From: Chara braunii
Lineage: Eukaryota > Streptophyta > Charophyceae > Charales > Characeae
Assembly: GCA_003427395.1 (NCBI GenBank)
Contig: BFEA01000637.1
Location: 648,872-681,252 of the forward strand
Length of the DNA: 32,381 nucleotides
Reading direction: 5' to 3'
Positions 20,011 to 30,535 of this stretch are shown here, piece by piece. Below the pieces are notes generated by a model. That model had not been told where the DNA came from, did no database searches, and was given only the letters and a program-made list of their open reading frames with translations. The first letter of the stretch is position 1. Each line of letters begins with the position of its first letter. The position numbers were made by a program, and so were the translations under genes.

Positions 20011-20438
20011 TTAACTACTTAGCTGAGGTCTTGTCATAACTCTCTGTATGTGTCTCCTGCTCTCTCTCTCACTCTCTCATCTTGTACTCTCTTTTTCACT
20101 ATCAAACTCGCTGATTCACTCATTCTTATATTTTTTCTCTACATACAGATTTTTACGCATGCATATATAGACTGCCATGAAGAGTGTGAGATTATAGTGT
20201 AGTACAACATCTGAATATATTTGTTGTGGTCCTTACTTTAATTTTATATATAAAGAAAACAAATGTGCTAAGCTTCTTACAAACGAGCACTTAATGATTG
20301 TAACACAGTAATATTCACTGGTGCAGCAGGTACATATGAAATTAATAAAAAATTGTAGATTAATCTTAAAATATATGCGTGCATGCCAACCACATATAAG
20401 ATATAATATACGTTTTCTGTTTTTTCATCATACTTTAT
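19741..20438. other. AT-rich intergenic DNA with homopolymers
   Basis: Contains A18 (about 19919-19937), T21 (19945-19966), a (GT)n run at 19976-20009 and CT-rich sequence near 20040-20110. No ORF or RNA gene is recognised. Confidence 0.7.
19976..20009. repeat. (GT)n microsatellite
   Basis: About 16 GT units after a poly(T) tract. Confidence 0.95.
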
Positions 20439-20660
20439 CTAGGTTAGCAGCCAGGCCGTCCGGGTCCTTGTTGGCCAGCCCGTGCAAGGACAAGGGAAGT
20501 TCCCAGCAAAAAAAAAAACAAAAAAACAAAAAAAAAATCAAATAATTCACAAAAAAACTATGTTGTGGCAGCTATGCAGAAAAAAAATAAACTGAACAAC
20601 TTTTGCCTGAAGGTCACATCGAAATTCTTCACCAAATTCAAAATAAAACAAAAAATTTAA
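20439..20660 (+). mobile_element. CTAGG-family inverted-repeat element, left part
   Basis: Starts CTAGGTTAGCAGCCAGGCCG. Its block GGCCAGCCCGTGCAAGGAC also occurs, inverted, at the right end of the 24444-24714 element. An A-rich stretch and the shared core GTCACATC.AAATTC.TCACCAAATTCAAAATAAAAC (20613-20649) follow. The right terminus was not found convincingly. An 8-mer TACTTTAT precedes the element and recurs at 20984, but the sequence there is not a matching inverted end. Confidence 0.55.
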
Positions 20661-21940
20661 AAATATTTTTTTTAATTATTTTTTTAAACGTTTTTGTCAC
20701 TGTCGGGCAAGTGCACCTGGGACACTCAAGAGCCTAGTGCTTCAGCATATTGACAGTGTAAATGGAAGCATCATCCTCTAGTGTGTGCACAATGTTGGAT
20801 GATGGTTTGTTTATGAGAAGATGCATCTGAACTTGCATCACTGATTGACATCTTTAAATAAAAAACGTTTTTTTTTTATGTGGCTTACAATTGTTTTTTA
20901 TTTTTTGCTTAACATCATCGTTTTCACTGCAACCACTATAGATTATGCCTTCCTTGGTAAGGAAACTAAGTGCACTCATTTCATACTTTATTTCTCTCTC
21001 TCTTTCTCTCTTTTACAAACACAAACGCATAAATGATGATGTATAGTGAATTATCTATTCTACAATTTTTTCACGACTTCTGCTATTGTAAGTGGGTGCT
21101 TACTACTTTCACGACATGAAATGTGTTGAGCCTCTAAGTGCTATGCAAGTATCAAACCTCTATTCATAATTAATTTTTTAAGAAAATAAAAAATTAGATT
21201 CACACTTTTATAATTTATTTTTTTTCGTTAATCTCATTAACATATATACGAACATGTAACAACGGAAAATATGTATGATAGTTATTTTTAGCGTACTAAT
21301 TTAAACACACTCTGTGCGTTAAGCCTAAAAGTTTTATACACCTACCTACCGCCATACTTCTATCAACGTTTCCTAAACACCATTAATAAGGGGGGGGGGA
21401 ATAAATATTTTTTATTTTCTTACAACGTTCACAACTTTGCATTAATGTTATTTGAATTTTTCTTTTTTCCACATCACGGATGAACAAAAATGGTCGATAT
21501 GTGCATATGAAGTTTAGGCTTAACAATAGTGTGTCAAAATTAATAATGATTAAACGATCAAGACAGAAGTTATCAAAAAAATGATCAAACATATTTTGCA
21601 TTTTTACGTTTGTATTTGTGAAAAATGTTTATGACAGCTTATCATTGATATAGTACAAAAAAAAACAACATAGTTCATGTTATCAAGCCTTAAATTAATA
21701 TGATATTGTTGATTGTTCGTACATAAAAGTTGTTCTGCAGACATATGATTTAGAAATTTTTCATAAGCGTATGTGTATCGGATCAAGAAAACGGTACGAA
21801 GCACAACATAAATATTGAAATATAGCTAGTGGTCGTTAAAAAGTCAGTAATGTGATATTATTTTTATTATTTAATTTTTTACTATGTTGTTTTTTTCATG
21901 TGCACGAACACTCAACTTATGCGAGGGTACATGCCTAAGT
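20661..21940. other. AT-rich DNA, no gene recognised
   Basis: Only short frames (up to about 75 codons) without recognisable domains. A G10 tract lies near 21390. No repeat structure is obvious. Confidence 0.6.
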
Positions 21941-21944
21941 GCAC

Positions 21945-22375
21945 GGCGAGGGAAAACCCCTCGATAGGGTTTCAAGTAACCCCAATGAAAAAAAAAAAAA
22001 AAACATTGAAATTTTTTGGAAAAAAAAAAGTTGTGTAGAATTACAATAAAAATGACTGTTGGTCGAGATTCACATTAAAATTCCTCGTAGAATCAGATAT
22101 AAAAATAAAATAACAGCATAACTCTAAGACTTTTTCTTTTAGGCCTTTTTAGCACCCTTGGAACCAATTTATATCCCTGTTCCCTACCTTTGACAGCCAA
22201 CTAGCGAAAAACGAAATGAGCCCGTATTTAGGGTGCTTTGATATAGCAAAAAAATCCCCCGCCCCCCAAAAAACCGACCTTTTTTTTTTTTTTTTTGCAC
22301 GCCCGTGTATGACGAGCGTCAGAGCTCTTTGGGCGTCACGCCAGGTGCTCGGTTCGGCAGGACCAGGCACGAGCC
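21945..22375. mobile_element. Possible short element with GC-rich right end
   Basis: An A-rich left part and the core ATTCACATTAAAATTCCTCG (22067-22086), shared with the other short elements, are followed by C/A and poly(T) tracts and a GC-rich end (CGTCACGCCAGGTGCTCGG, up to GAGCCGCCGAG) much like the other element ends. I could not find matching inverted termini or a target duplication. Confidence 0.35.
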
Positions 22376-22636
22376 GCCGAGAATGAAAATCTTCCTGGAT
22401 TTTTTCTTATGATTTTTTTCTCCCTAAAAAACAAGCATTCACAACTATAAAGTGTATGCTTCGTCAATTGGTGATGAAGTACATTGCTTACGGTTAACAT
22501 GCAAGAGTAATTGCAATAAAATGAATGCGCTCACCCTCAAACTAGTTTGGAGGATCAAAGCAACCAGTATGTATTTTGCATATATTATATTTCATCGTTC
22601 TATTATTCTTGGAATCGGTGTACTTTCGTGAATTAC

Positions 22637-22716
22637 ACTCTCTCTCTTTCTCTCTCTTTCTCTCCTTGTTTCTCTCTCTCCCTATCTAATTCTCTTTCTC
22701 TCTCTCTCTTTCTCTC

Positions 22717-22750
<34 letters not shown>

Positions 22751-22770
22751 CTTCTCGGTCTTTCTCTCTC
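22637..22770. repeat. (CT)n-rich microsatellite
   Basis: Imperfect CTCTCT/TTTCTC run; the leucine/serine-rich frame over it is an artefact. Confidence 0.95.
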
Positions 22771-22849
22771 GATGTCTCTTTCGGCAAATAAAAACGTGAG
22801 AAATTACCATATTTTGGTTTGTTTACTTTTTTTCTTGTAATGAACTTGT

Positions 22850-23300
22850 GGTCAGATAAAATGTTAGAAGAAAAAAGGAGTCGTTAAAGGACGACCTGTG
22901 CAAGAAGTAGACTCACAATGTCATTTAAAATCTCTCGAAGAATCGTATTCAGTTCGACTGCAGATGTAAACCAATACAAAATAGAAACTCTTTTACAGTT
23001 GACCAAGAAGAAAACGACAACTACCTTTAAGGACCACAAAACATAAGTAAGAGCACAATCGACAGTTATTAAGATTGACCTCACAAAACAAAATGAAAAC
23101 GAGATATCTAATCCAATGGACGACTTTCAATTCCTTGGAGGTGATGGACAAAAACACAAATCTATAACGCTGATAATATTCCAAGATGCATGGTATGCGG
23201 ATGCATATCATATATATCCACATGTAAGGCATAGTAAGAGCCGCATGGGAAGTTTATGGAGGTGTGCATCAAAAACAAGAGAGAACTTTAAATTGAAGAG
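22850..23300. other. AT-rich DNA upstream of the protease relic
   Basis: Short frames only, for example 78 codons at 23116-23352 with no recognisable domain. It may be a decayed upstream part of the protease-encoding element. Confidence 0.4.
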
Positions 23301-24112
23301 AAATGAATATTTTATATTTGTTTCCTTGCGGTTTCGATTCGTCAATTGGTGAAAGTTTAAGTCTGGAAGAATTTTACATCGGGAGTTTGAGAGATGACAA
23401 ATGGTTGCATGACACTATTATTGATTATATTTTACAGTCTATTGTAGTAGATAATGTACATACGGTCGAACAAAGAATTTTTTTCGTATGCATAGAGATG
23501 TGATATACAAACATAGAAGGAAAACAATCAGTTGACTAAAAAATGACAGACAACATACAAAGCCTCGATGAGGGGCGGCCAAAGTTTTTTGTTTTTTCGT
23601 ATGCGTTGAGGATCTAGGAGAGAAAAATAGTGTTTGTTCCCTTCGACATGACAAGCAGTGGACATTGTTAGTGATCATAAATGTAGGTGATGTTGTTAAG
23701 GAAATCATAAAAAACGAGAAAAAAGGATCGACTATGATGTATTCACACTTCTTATGAAGTATTGAAGAGTGAAATTGGAATATATTGCGATGCTAAATCC
23801 TCGACGTGGTTTTGTTCGTAATATTGAGAGAGAACATCCTGCACGCTATGAGTGAACGAGATTATGGGTTGCATGAAAAAACTTGTTTTGGAAAAAATAT
23901 GATCAATTTGAGGTACACACAACAAGACAACAAGGACGATTCTTGACTACATACATGTATTTGTGGCCAAAAGATCACTATACACTTTGTTGGGTTTACT
24001 TCTGCTGATCATATTGATGCACAACAGGTTGAGAGTGTCACAAACACAATTGAAGTTAATTATCAATGATCTCAAAAAATAATATCAAGATCATTGAATA
24101 TACAATAAGGAA
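23300..24112 (+). pseudogene. Ulp1/C48-like cysteine protease relic, copy a
   Basis: Three boxes in the right order resemble the Ulp1 (SUMO-protease, peptidase C48) fold. N box: LSLEEFYIGSLRDDKWLHDT followed by IIDYIL (about 23364-23440). His box: IVFVPFD, then, after a one-base shift, KQWTLLVI (about 23630-23680). Cys box: QQDNKDDS-stop-LHTCIC (about 23925-23970), alignable to the family pattern Q-x-N-x-x-D-C-G-V-x-x-C. The catalytic His is Gln, the catalytic Cys is Ser, and the following Gly codon is TGA, so it is dead. Ulp1 domains are often carried by plant and algal transposons; the source element is unidentified. Confidence 0.6.
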
Positions 24113-24490
24113 CAAAGATTTTGGAGAACGAAATAGTGTTCGTTCTCGTTCAACATGAAACAAATTGGACATTGTTAGTGATCGATAATGTAGGTGATTT
24201 TGTTAAGAAATCATTAACAATAAAACAAGGGATTGACTATAATATATTTGCACTTCTTATGAAGTATTGAAAAACCAAATTGAAATGCATTACGATGCTA
24301 GATCCTCGGCGAAACACCCTACACATTATAAGTACATGAGATTATGAGTTGCACGCAAAAATCTGTTTGGTGAAAACATTATCCATATGAAGTGTGCATA
24401 ACAAGACAACAAAGACAATTCCGCACTGCATTCATGTATTTATCTAGGCTACCAGAGTGGCCCGGTGTCACTTGCCCGGCCGGGCCAGAC

Positions 24491-24553
<63 letters not shown>

Positions 24554-24575
24554 TTTTTTTTTTTTTTTTTTTTTT

Positions 24576-24655
<80 letters not shown>

Positions 24656-24850
24656 ATGGGCGTCCTTGCACGGGCTGGCCACCCGGGACCCGGGCGGCCC
24701 GGCTGGTAGCCTCGGTATTTATGGATAAAAGATCATCAGACACAATATCAATGCAAAACAAGTTAAGTGTCTCATAAATGCAATTGAAGTTAATTAACAT
24801 ATCAACTCAAAAAAATGCATCGATATCATGAAATACATAGCAAAAAATAA
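24113..24850 (+). pseudogene. Ulp1/C48-like protease relic, copy b (interrupted by an element)
   Basis: Reads EIVFVLVQHETNWTLLVIDN (about 24130-24189) at the His box and QDNKDNSALHSCIY (about 24402-24443) at the Cys box. The N box is absent because the duplication starts downstream of it. Catalytic His is Asn and catalytic Cys is Ser. The frame is then split by the element at 24444-24714, after which NINAKQVKCLINAIEVN parallels IDAQQVESVTNTIEVN of copy a. Confidence 0.58.
24444..24714. mobile_element. 271-bp MITE with 8-bp TSD and poly(A)/poly(T) core
   Basis: Ends CTAGGCTACCAG and (reverse complement of the right end) CGAGGCTACCAG form inverted repeats. A perfect 8-bp duplication GTATTTAT flanks them (24436-24443 and 24715-24722). 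The interior is GC-rich next to each end and otherwise long A and T runs in A-T-A-T order that can snap back. It interrupts protease copy b, so it is younger than the 506-bp duplication. Confidence 0.85.
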
Positions 24851-24940
24851 AGAGTGTCATAAACACAATTGAAATTAATTATCATATGATATCAAAAAAA
24901 ATTATCGACAGCAAGAAATATCACGAAGGATAAAAAACTT

Positions 24941-25970
24941 GTAGACTTGAAGATATGAGATGCATTGACCAGATTATTTAAAGGGTAATTTAACAAGAAC
25001 ACTAATAAATTTTCAAGGTATATATTTGTTCATCAACATTATGATGCTTAAGATTAGATTCACATATGATAGAAATTATGAAGATTGGTGTGTCTCTCCA
25101 TACGGATTGACAGTGGGGTATTGTTGTGGATAAAGAAAGAGAAAATGGTTGTTGCTTGCTGTATGCATGAGTTGCGATGACAATGATAGGGTGTATATAT
25201 TGCTCTTATTGACGATTTTGCAAGATGTTGATTAAGATATTGGTGGTTGAATGCATTGCAACCTATTTGATTGGTGTGGTGCATGATGATATCGAAGGTT
25301 GTGATTGTCATGCGATAACCAATTGTGGTAATGCAATAAGAATACTTTAGTAATCAGGGTGAACTCGGTCAATGTATTACTATATTTGTGTTATTCTAAA
25401 CTTTTTTTTTTTATTATTATTGTCCACGAAAATGTCATTTTTTAAGTCAAAAGAATATTATTTCGATGTGCTTTTAATTTTATTTATTGTTTTCTAAATG
25501 AGTGTTGGGTCAACTTCCTAGCACACTATGGTCATGAGGTGAAAAGTTAGAGCATGCTTTTTAGAGAAGATATGAAACCGGTGTGCATCCGCAGAAATAT
25601 GAAGTAACAATTTGATTGCAGATACTTAGAGGTGTACATGAAGATGCTTACTTTGATTGTGAATATACTTAATCCATACGGAAGACTGATTTTGTGAAAA
25701 CGAAATAACTGTATTGATTAACATAATGAGTGATTTATAGTTTAAAAAACATAGTTAAGAAACATAAATATGAGGATATATATAGAAGAATGTGATAGCA
25801 TCGTGAAGAAAAACAGACGTATGTGAAACAAGGAAAGAAAACATATGTAATAAGGAAAAGCAACGAAGATAATATGAAGTATAAAGAAGACGACAAAAAA
25901 TAGTATACATTGCATGTTGCTAACAATACCATCCACACCGAACATCAGATAAAAGACATACGCAACATCG
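24941..25970. other. AT-rich DNA, no gene recognised
   Basis: Scattered short frames without domain signatures. No tandem repeat or element end is obvious. Confidence 0.55.
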
Positions 25971-25973
25971 TCC

Positions 25974-26183
25974 TTGTCAACATTCGTAAGAAATGTTAGT
26001 CGAAAAACTTTTTCGTATATGCCAAATGCACTGAGTAATGACAAAAAGAGACATGCGTATCTTGGTGGAGAGATAGTGAATAAGAGACGCTCAGAAATGT
26101 TCCACGTTGATAGACATGAACTATTGAAACGAAAAAGGAGAGAGGCGGAAAAACAAAATGTGAAATTCAAAAGATTAATTTAA
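25974..26183 (+). CDS. Small Lys/Arg-rich ORF, unidentified
   Basis: A 69-codon frame, the last part rich in basic residues (ELLKRKRREAEKQNVKFKRLI without its last residue). It could be the C-terminal remnant of a larger transposon protein, perhaps related to the protease relic upstream. There is no recognisable domain, and the longer minus-strand frame over it looks hydrophobic only because of T-rich codons. Low confidence that it is translated. Confidence 0.2.
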   Translation: MSTFVRNVSRKTFSYMPNALSNDKKRHAYLGGEIVNKRRSEMFHVDRHELLKRKRREAEKQNVKFKRLI

Positions 26184-26457
26184 AAAAATAAAAATAAAAA
26201 CAAAGTTTAATTTAGAAAAAGAGTGATATAGTTATGAAAGAGATAGCATATGAAGAGCAAGTCAACGCACGACTCATCAGAAAAAAAAGACGAATTTTAT
26301 AATTTGGAAACAAACACTCAGCAAGCAACGAGTTCAAAAAGGGTGCAACACACATCAGACGAGAATGAAAAGGAGTCATAATCACCTGCGGATCTACAGA
26401 ACTCGAGGACGAACAAGAAAAATAACTTTTAAAAAATGAACATATTCTACACAGGGA

Positions 26458-27136
26458 TGATGAAGACAACGGTGAATACATTGATAAGTTTATTTCCTCA
26501 AAGAAAAGTATACATATATTTCTATGAAATCAAACTATCGTTTATAAATATGAGTGTTTCATATTATGCTTCATAAATATGTACACAATAAATAAAACAA
26601 GAAACTACGAAGGAGTCGCAAAAAATAGTTTAGAAATACACTATGGGCAAAAAATCATTTTTAACTTGCATTTCAAGCAATGTATAGAAACTAGCTTTCG
26701 GACCAGGTAGGGTTACGTGGGAGTGTACTGTGTTCGGGGAAATACTTGAAGTGCAATTCGAAGTTGTTTTTATATTTTGACTAAAATAAACTCTAAATAA
26801 ATAAGCACAATATGCGATATATTGACTTTTTAGTCGACACTGGTATTTTGTTTCTTTTATTATGAAATATGTGGGTTTTGAATGTCGAGTGACAAACGTA
26901 TAGTACAAGCAAAACCAAAAAGCAAGAAATGAATAAGTTGAAAGTTTTCACCACCACGGAAGGAGAAGGATTACAAATGACAAAAAAAAATAATAAAGAC
27001 AGAACTTTGTGCTTAGTCGTGAAGGCGTACTTGTATAGCCTTTACGTGATTGTACTTTTTATCCGAAGGAGGATAATTTTATTGATTCCACCATAAAACC
27101 AACCAACAAACTCATTGATCAGACACTATAAGGAAA
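26458..27136 (+). repeat. AT-rich 680-bp tandem repeat, unit 1
   Basis: From GATGAAGACAAC to the next occurrence at 27137. Landmarks shared with unit 2, in order: AAACTATCGTTTAT, TTATGCTTCATAAATATG, TTCAACTTGCATTTC-like, GTGTTCGGGG, GAAGTGCAATTC, TTTATTATGAAATAT, TACAAGCAAA. No coding function is recognised; a 92-codon minus-strand frame is not conserved in unit 2. Confidence 0.8.
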
Positions 27137-27599
27137 TGATGAAGACAACCATGAATACACCTTAAAAAAAATTTTCTTAAAGAAATGTATATATGCATTT
27201 CAATGAAACGAAACTATCGTTTATGAATGTGTAAGTGTGTTTATATTATGCTTCATAAATATGATGTACACAATAATAAAAAATCAGGGGAATAATTTAA
27301 AATAAAGTTTGGGCAAAAGATCAGTTTCAACTTGCATTTCCGACAATGTACATGAGTTAGTTTTTGGTCAGATGGGGTTGTGTGTAGGTGTGTTGTGTTC
27401 AGGGGAATGCTTGAAGTGTAATTCTAAGTTGTTTTTATAATTGGACTCAAGTTACCTCTTGACAACCAAGCAAAACGAATAATACATAGACCTTTCAATC
27501 GACATTAATATTTTGTTTGTTTTATTATGAAATATTTGTGTTATGTGTGTTTTTAACGCAGAGCAATAAAAAGTGCAATACAAGCAAATCCGAAAAAAT
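27137..27599 (+). repeat. AT-rich repeat unit 2, left part (split by PLE)
   Basis: Parallels unit 1 from GATGAAGACAAC to CAAGCAAATCCGAAAAA, where PLE sequence starts. The remaining part of the unit reappears at about 30536. Confidence 0.8.
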
Positions 27600-28454
27600 G
27601 ATGAGCCGGGAGCAAAGACTCACATTTGGACGGATGGCAGACGGAGCTGGGCAGATAATTGGCAAGTTGTGCGGCGAACTTTTGGGGAATCCAGAGTATT
27701 CGTGGGGAAGCGCACTAGGCCTCTTCGGAAGTGCAAAAGGTTGTTTGAGATGGAAGGTTGGCTCGTCGTTCGGGATGTGGTCGAGGCGATGCCGAAAGCA
27801 CTGAAGTTGAAGCAGAAACTGGTGAGTATCTTCAAGGACAAACGGAAGACACGACTGTTGTACAACAAGATACAAGAGGATTTAGCCAGCTACTACGAGG
27901 CGGCGAAGCTGTTTTCTGAAAAAAGGAGTAGAACGAAAGGGAGACGGGTGGTTTGTGACGTATTCAAGAGGAGCTTTGGATTGAACGTTCAAAGGAGGAT
28001 AGTTGTGAAGGTCGAGTTTGATGACAGAATTAAGAAAAGCGAGGTGGTGAATTTGACGCGGCAGGGGATTGGAAGACTACCCCTCAATGGCGCGATTGAG
28101 GGAATGGTGCGTAGACGCGCTCGTGTTGTTTGGACGAGGAGTCCGAACGTGGGCGATTTAATCCATAATCACCATCGTTCTGCGGCGGATTGAGTCTCTG
28201 AGTGCACCTGCACTTGCATGCCCTTCCCGAGACAGGGAGGGCACGCCCATTTTCGTATCTGCGATTGGGATGGTTGTCCAATGATAGCCCGTAACGCCAA
28301 TAATATACCGAGAAATGCGAAGGACGGACTGGTGGCGACACTGTCCAAGGAACTCGCGGACAACTTCTCTGATGTGAGCTGGCTAGGAAAGGAGTGGGAC
28401 AGATGGAATTTGCGCAGGAAGAAATGGAGGTTTGTGTGGCAAAGGATAGGATAG
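27600..28454 (+). pseudogene. PLE linker domain (between GIY-YIG and RT)
   Basis: Frame 27573-28193 holds ADNWQVVRRTFG (about 27648-27683), a charged helix, KRSRTKGRRVVCDVFKRSFG, IVVKVEFDD and SPNVGDLIHNH. A TGA at 28191-28193 is followed in the same frame by CTCTCMPFPRQGGHAHFRI and NANNIPRN, matching the plus-strand PLE (CVCAGLPFPRKEGHVHFRI, NAKNIPRY). Part of this domain is also found in the minus-strand relic at 13506-14101. Its function is unknown; I know no named domain here. A frameshift at about 28380-28400 leads to the RT frame. Confidence 0.68.
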
Positions 28455-29860
28455 GCAACCACGATGATGCTGATGCGGTGCGACGAGCGCGTGAAAGCCT
28501 GAACGGGCTTGTGTGTTGCCCTTTGGACTGTAATCCCGGGGACACACTAGTCATGTGTCCGACTGTGTATGCCGAAGGAATGAAGACGACTTTTATAGCG
28601 AACGACGATTACGCAATCCGGAAGGAATCTGAGGACGATATTGTTAATCTTTTGCATTCCACTTATGAGAACGGAAATTTTGAGCAGATTGCACGATGGA
28701 AGAAGGATGGAAAATTGGGCAGAGCCTACATTCTTCCGAAACACAAGGACATAGCGAAGTACCGACCGATTTGCCCAACTTTCAGTGAGCCTAGTAATAG
28801 GGCACGCAAGAAGGTGGCTCGTGCGTTGAATGAAATGTTGTTCTCAATTCCAGAAAGCAAACACTTCAATTTGAAATCTGTGTCTGATTTGCATGATCGC
28901 CTGATTAGGATAAACCAGGGTATGTGTCGTACCTATAGGGATGTGCAGATTTTGAGTAACTCCTATGATATCAAAGATATGTTTAGTAGGCTTCCCCACG
29001 CTACGATTGTGCGCGCTGTTGATCGGTGTATTTGGTGGTTCGAGTTGAAAGGTTTTCGGGGTATTTTTGTTAGGAGGAGAGGCAAAGGGACGATGTTCAG
29101 TCAGGAGAGGAGTGTGGACGGGTTTCAGTTCATGAATTTTTGGATAATTCGGGCCTTTGTTCTTTTTGAGCTGGGAGGGTGTTTCACGGTGGCAGGGAGG
29201 GTAATCCTGCAGCAGGTCATTTGTGTCCCCATGAGAAAATCCACCAGTCCACCGTTAGCCTGCATAATGTGCGCAAAGGCAGAAAAGAATTTCTTGGTGG
29301 CGCTGGGCAATGATAGGCGCCTCGTAGCTGGGCTTCGTTATGTGGATGATGCGTCGCTGTTCATAGCTTTTGAACCCCGACGACCAGAATCGAGGAAAAA
29401 AGCAAATAAGATCTTAGAGACCTTTGAAGCTTGCTACGACAAAGCCCTGACCCTGAAGAGGACCGACGAGGGCAAGGACTCCTGGGAATTCTTAGGTTGT
29501 CATTTGAGCGTTAGGCATGAATTTCCTTTCCTAGGCTGTTGTCTGGCTATGAAGAACGAGAGGGAACTGCTTGAGGGCGACGATTTGATTTTTAGAGTGT
29601 TTTAGGACTTTGACTCATGGGCGAGTAAGAAGTCAAAGATGACAGTTGTGATGAGCACGCTTCACAAAATTTACCAGAACTCAATGACAAGTATGGGGCT
29701 GATTGAGACACTCTTGCTGTTGAAATTGGAACTGAGAAGAAGGAAGTATCCGGACCATTTTTTCGGAAGGGCCCTGAGAAACTTCGCCAGAGACAAGAAC
29801 CCCCTGTGGAAGTTGCTGGCTGAATTGTTGGGAGGAGGGTGGTCAAGAGAACCGCGATGA
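28394..29860 (+). pseudogene. PLE reverse transcriptase (nearly full, one internal stop)
   Basis: A 403-codon frame (28394-29605) and, after a TAG at 29603, its in-frame continuation to 29860. Residues: NPGDTLVMCP (47-56), LPKHKDIAKYRPICPTF (114-130), motif A SYDIKDMFSRLPHAT (190-204), motif B QQVICVPMRKSTSPPLA (273-289), motif C RYVDD (315-319), motif D LTLKRTDEGKDSWEFLG (352-368). The TAG replaces the Gln of TFQDF in the other copy (here VF-stop-DF). The C-terminal part has LLLKLELRRRKYP and LRNFARDKNPLWKLLAELLG. Motif B has Cys and Arg where the other copy has the canonical GIPMGK. No RNase H follows. It polymerises cDNA at nicked targets in intact PLEs; this copy is probably inactive. Confidence 0.88.
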
Positions 29861-30535
29861 GAAACCTGGGTAGCGTGTAGTATGTAGTTGGCTACCGTAG
29901 CCATGCGGGTTTGAATTTCTTGTACAAGGTCTGTAATTATAATTGTAATTGGTGGTCGTTCTCTCCTTTTTTATTTTTCTTTCTTTACGAATGAAAACCG
30001 TAGGGTGTTGGATAAGGGACCTGGGACTATTCCCCCACCTGTAGGCTGATGTAGGTTGTGTAGGAGGGTGCATGGCTATGGGTTTTTGTACCTTTGTGTC
30101 TACGACGAAAAAAAGTCGAACCAGTGACCCAGAGCCCGCCCGTCAAGTAGGGTCTGGGTCGGAGTCAGAGACTGTCAGTAGTTGTGCCGATATGTTGCTT
30201 GTTGACGGTGGGTCTGCGTTGTAGACACACTGGTCCCTCACCTGCTCTTTCGGACCAGGCTTGGCATCTTGTCGTTTTGGTTAGGCATATCAAGTGGCTA
30301 ATGGTCGGTTGGACTCCTCTTCGGTGTTCACACCGAAAGGAGTCAGCAGCGTTGAGTGACTTGTCGGGTTTGATGGCAAGATCGGTGGTTCGTGGGTGCT
30401 GTGGACTGTTCTTGGTGGCGTTTTGCGCGTTTGCGTTAATTTTACAGCATTTTCAGAGCCGTGATTACTCGATTGCTGCACGTCGTGCTTGTGTGTCGTG
30501 TTCAAGCGTTGTGTGTCACCTCTTGCTTCTTGCTT
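29861..30535 (+). other. 3' untranslated region of the second PLE
   Basis: No coding similarity. A strong hairpin lies at 30312-30344. The sequence becomes AT-rich and repeat-like from about 30536. Confidence 0.5.
30312..30344 (+). ncRNA. Stable hairpin in the PLE 3' region
   Basis: GACTCCT (30312-30318), bulged C, TTCGGTG, loop TTCA, CACCGAA, AGGAGTC (to 30344): 14 base pairs with one bulge. It may be a recognition structure for the element RT, which is inference only. No counterpart was found in the 15171-19740 copy. Confidence 0.5.

Larger units (their letters stand above)
23607..24940 (+). repeat. About 506-bp tandem duplication of the protease segment
   Basis: Unit a is 23607-24112. 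Unit b is about 24113-24850 and includes a 279-bp insertion plus target duplication. A partial third unit, about 24851-24940, repeats GTGTCATAAACACAATTGAA. Units share blocks such as TGGACATTGTTAGTGATC and CACTTCTTATGAAGTATTGA at many matching positions, with considerable divergence. Confidence 0.85.
27600..30535 (+). mobile_element. Penelope-like element, second plus-strand copy (5'-truncated)
   Basis: Linker plus RT coding region (27600-29860) and about 675 bp of 3' sequence, inserted in the AT-rich 680-bp repeat: unit 2 stops at about 27599 and resumes at about 30536. The gag-like ORF, GIY-YIG domain and pseudo-LTR are not seen. It is clearly related to the 15171-19740 element (motifs A-D align) but diverged, so it is not a recent duplicate. 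Exact ends and target duplication could not be fixed. Confidence 0.78.

Noticed and set aside
24457-24800. Poly-F and poly-K frames
   Set aside because: Homopolymer translations inside the 271-bp MITE.
25742-26170. 142-codon hydrophobic minus-strand frame
   Set aside because: Phe/Leu/Ile-rich because of A-rich plus-strand DNA; no signal, domain or conservation visible.
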